NCBI RefSeq assembly: GCF_016907295.1
Contig: NZ_JAFBBR010000001.1
Coordinates: 1,674,001 to 1,738,000 of the forward strand
DNA: 64,000 nucleotides
Direction: 5' to 3'
From: Microbacterium dextranolyticum
Lineage (GTDB): Bacteria; Actinomycetota; Actinomycetes; Actinomycetales; Microbacteriaceae
Shown here: one piece after another, positions 63,397-64,000 of the stretch
Position numbering within the stretch: the first letter of the stretch is position 1
Layout: every line of letters starts with the position of its first letter
Notes under the pieces: model-generated
Databases searched by the model: none
Told to the model about the DNA's origin: nothing
The model's input: the letters and a program-made list of their open reading frames with translations, nothing else
Position numbers and translations under genes: made by a program

Positions 63397-64000
63397 GGGT
63401 CTCGTCCTCCCTCGGCGCGAGCCGGACGAGGACGACCCCCGCCAGCAGCACCGCACCGCCGACGACCTGCACGGGGCCGGGTGTCTCGCCCAGCAGCAGC
63501 CACGCGAAGCCGAGCGCGAACAGCACCTCGCTGAGGCCGACGAAGGATGCCAGGCGTGAGCCCACTCTCGGCACCGCCATCACTCCCCAGGCGTACCCGA
63601 GCGTCGTCGCCACGGCGCCCACCCACAGGATCGACAGGATTCCGGGCACCTCGATCCCGCGGAACGACAGCACGACCTCCGGCGCGGCGAACGGGATGAT
63701 TCCCGTCACCGCGGTCAGGGCCATCACGGCCGCGCCGACGAGAAGCCCGCCTGAGGCGAGGGCGAGGGGCGGAAGGTCGTCGCCGGTGCGCTCGCTCATG
63801 ACGAAGTAGACGCACACCGTCGCCGCGGCGCTGAGCGCCATCAGCACGCCGATCGGATCGAAACGCGCCCCCGAGATGTCGACGACGAGCACGAGCCCGG
63901 CGATCGCGACCACGGATCCGATCAGCACCAGACGCGAGGGCGCTCGGCGGGTGCGTATCCACACGAAGGCGACGAGCAGCACGGGCGCGAGGTACTGGAT
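63344..64000 (-). CDS. EamA-family transporter (5' end outside window)
   Basis: The frame is open to the right edge, so the start is beyond it. At least 218 residues are visible, with several membrane helices including IAGLVLVVDISGARFDPIG, VLMALSAAATVCVYFVMSERT, SILWVGAVATTLGYAWGVM and FVGLSEVLFALGFAWLLLGE. That is the second EamA repeat of a drug/metabolite transporter. The substrate is unknown. Its stop lies inside the Lrp gene on the other strand (53-base overlap), and the last 15 residues have no membrane helix. Confidence 0.85.
   Translation of the reverse strand: MQYLAPVLLVAFVWIRTRRAPSRLVLIGSVVAIAGLVLVVDISGARFDPIGVLMALSAAATVCVYFVMSERTGDDLPPLALASGGLLVGAAVMALTAVTGIIPFAAPEVVLSFRGIEVPGILSILWVGAVATTLGYAWGVMAVPRVGSRLASFVGLSEVLFALGFAWLLLGETPGPVQVVGGAVLLAGVVLVRLAPREDETLTVPVEPIPGAVEPGIR

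Overview
The window reads as chromosomal core DNA from a high-GC Gram-positive of the Microbacteriaceae, most like Microbacterium. The grounds are the very high G+C, GTGA/ATGA gene junctions, actinobacteria-only genes (mIHF, RbpA, PafBC, HelY, a PriA lacking helicase motifs) and many leaderless promoters. I see no prophage, insertion sequence, CRISPR array or integrated element. Nearly all of it is vertically inherited housekeeping genome.

Layout. (1) 1-7.8 kb: an mIHF-guanylate kinase fusion, rpoZ, metK, priA, fmt, rsmB and rpe. (2) 7.8-16.1 kb: a frameshifted glutaminase, then hisE-hisG-hisF-hisI running into a Trp-associated membrane gene, a small membrane gene, trpC-trpB-trpA and lgt. (3) 16.2-23.8 kb: gltB-gltD (glutamate synthase) and pyk. 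(4) 23.8-32.9 kb: tRNA-Leu(CAA), an ANTAR response regulator, a PaaI-like thioesterase, polA, a DUF885 protein, a luciferase-like oxidoreductase, an MFS transporter and an SGNH hydrolase. (5) 32.9-40.5 kb: a second MFS transporter diverging from an HdeD-like gene across an AT-rich nested palindrome, an S9 peptidase/SDR pair, and an NfeD-SPFH-GDPD membrane operon. (6) 40.6-51 kb: rbpA facing lnt, then on the minus strand helY, tatC, tatA, pafC, pafB, an FKBP-type lipoprotein, trmI and a HAD phosphatase. (7) 51-64 kb: PAC2, uppP, an M20 peptidase, tRNA-Leu(GAG), a ferritin-like/VIT1 fusion, an XPB-type helicase, a second SGNH hydrolase, a SpoU methyltransferase, a sirtuin, a histidine phosphatase, a CitE-like lyase diverging from a TetR regulator, an Lrp regulator and the start of an EamA transporter cut by the window edge.

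How the genes work together. The his and trp clusters with gltBD form an amino-acid block: GltBD supplies glutamate for the amidotransferase and transaminase steps, HisE/G/I/F build the imidazole-glycerol-phosphate arm, and TrpC/B/A complete tryptophan. lgt and lnt are two steps of lipoprotein maturation, alongside TatAC export and UppP lipid-carrier recycling. PafBC, HelY, PolA, PriA and the XPB-type helicase relate to genome maintenance.

The most informative features are comparative and architectural. mIHF is fused to Gmk. The Pup-proteasome genes are missing from their usual place between trmI and pafBC. trpE and coaBC are missing from their usual neighbourhoods. A one-base deletion breaks glsA. 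A compact promoter signature, TANNNT followed by six bases and then ATG or GTG, sits in front of about eighteen genes. The strand-symmetric hexamer GGATGC/GCATCC appears over-represented and seems to distort local codon choice. I do not see a clear new multi-gene system.
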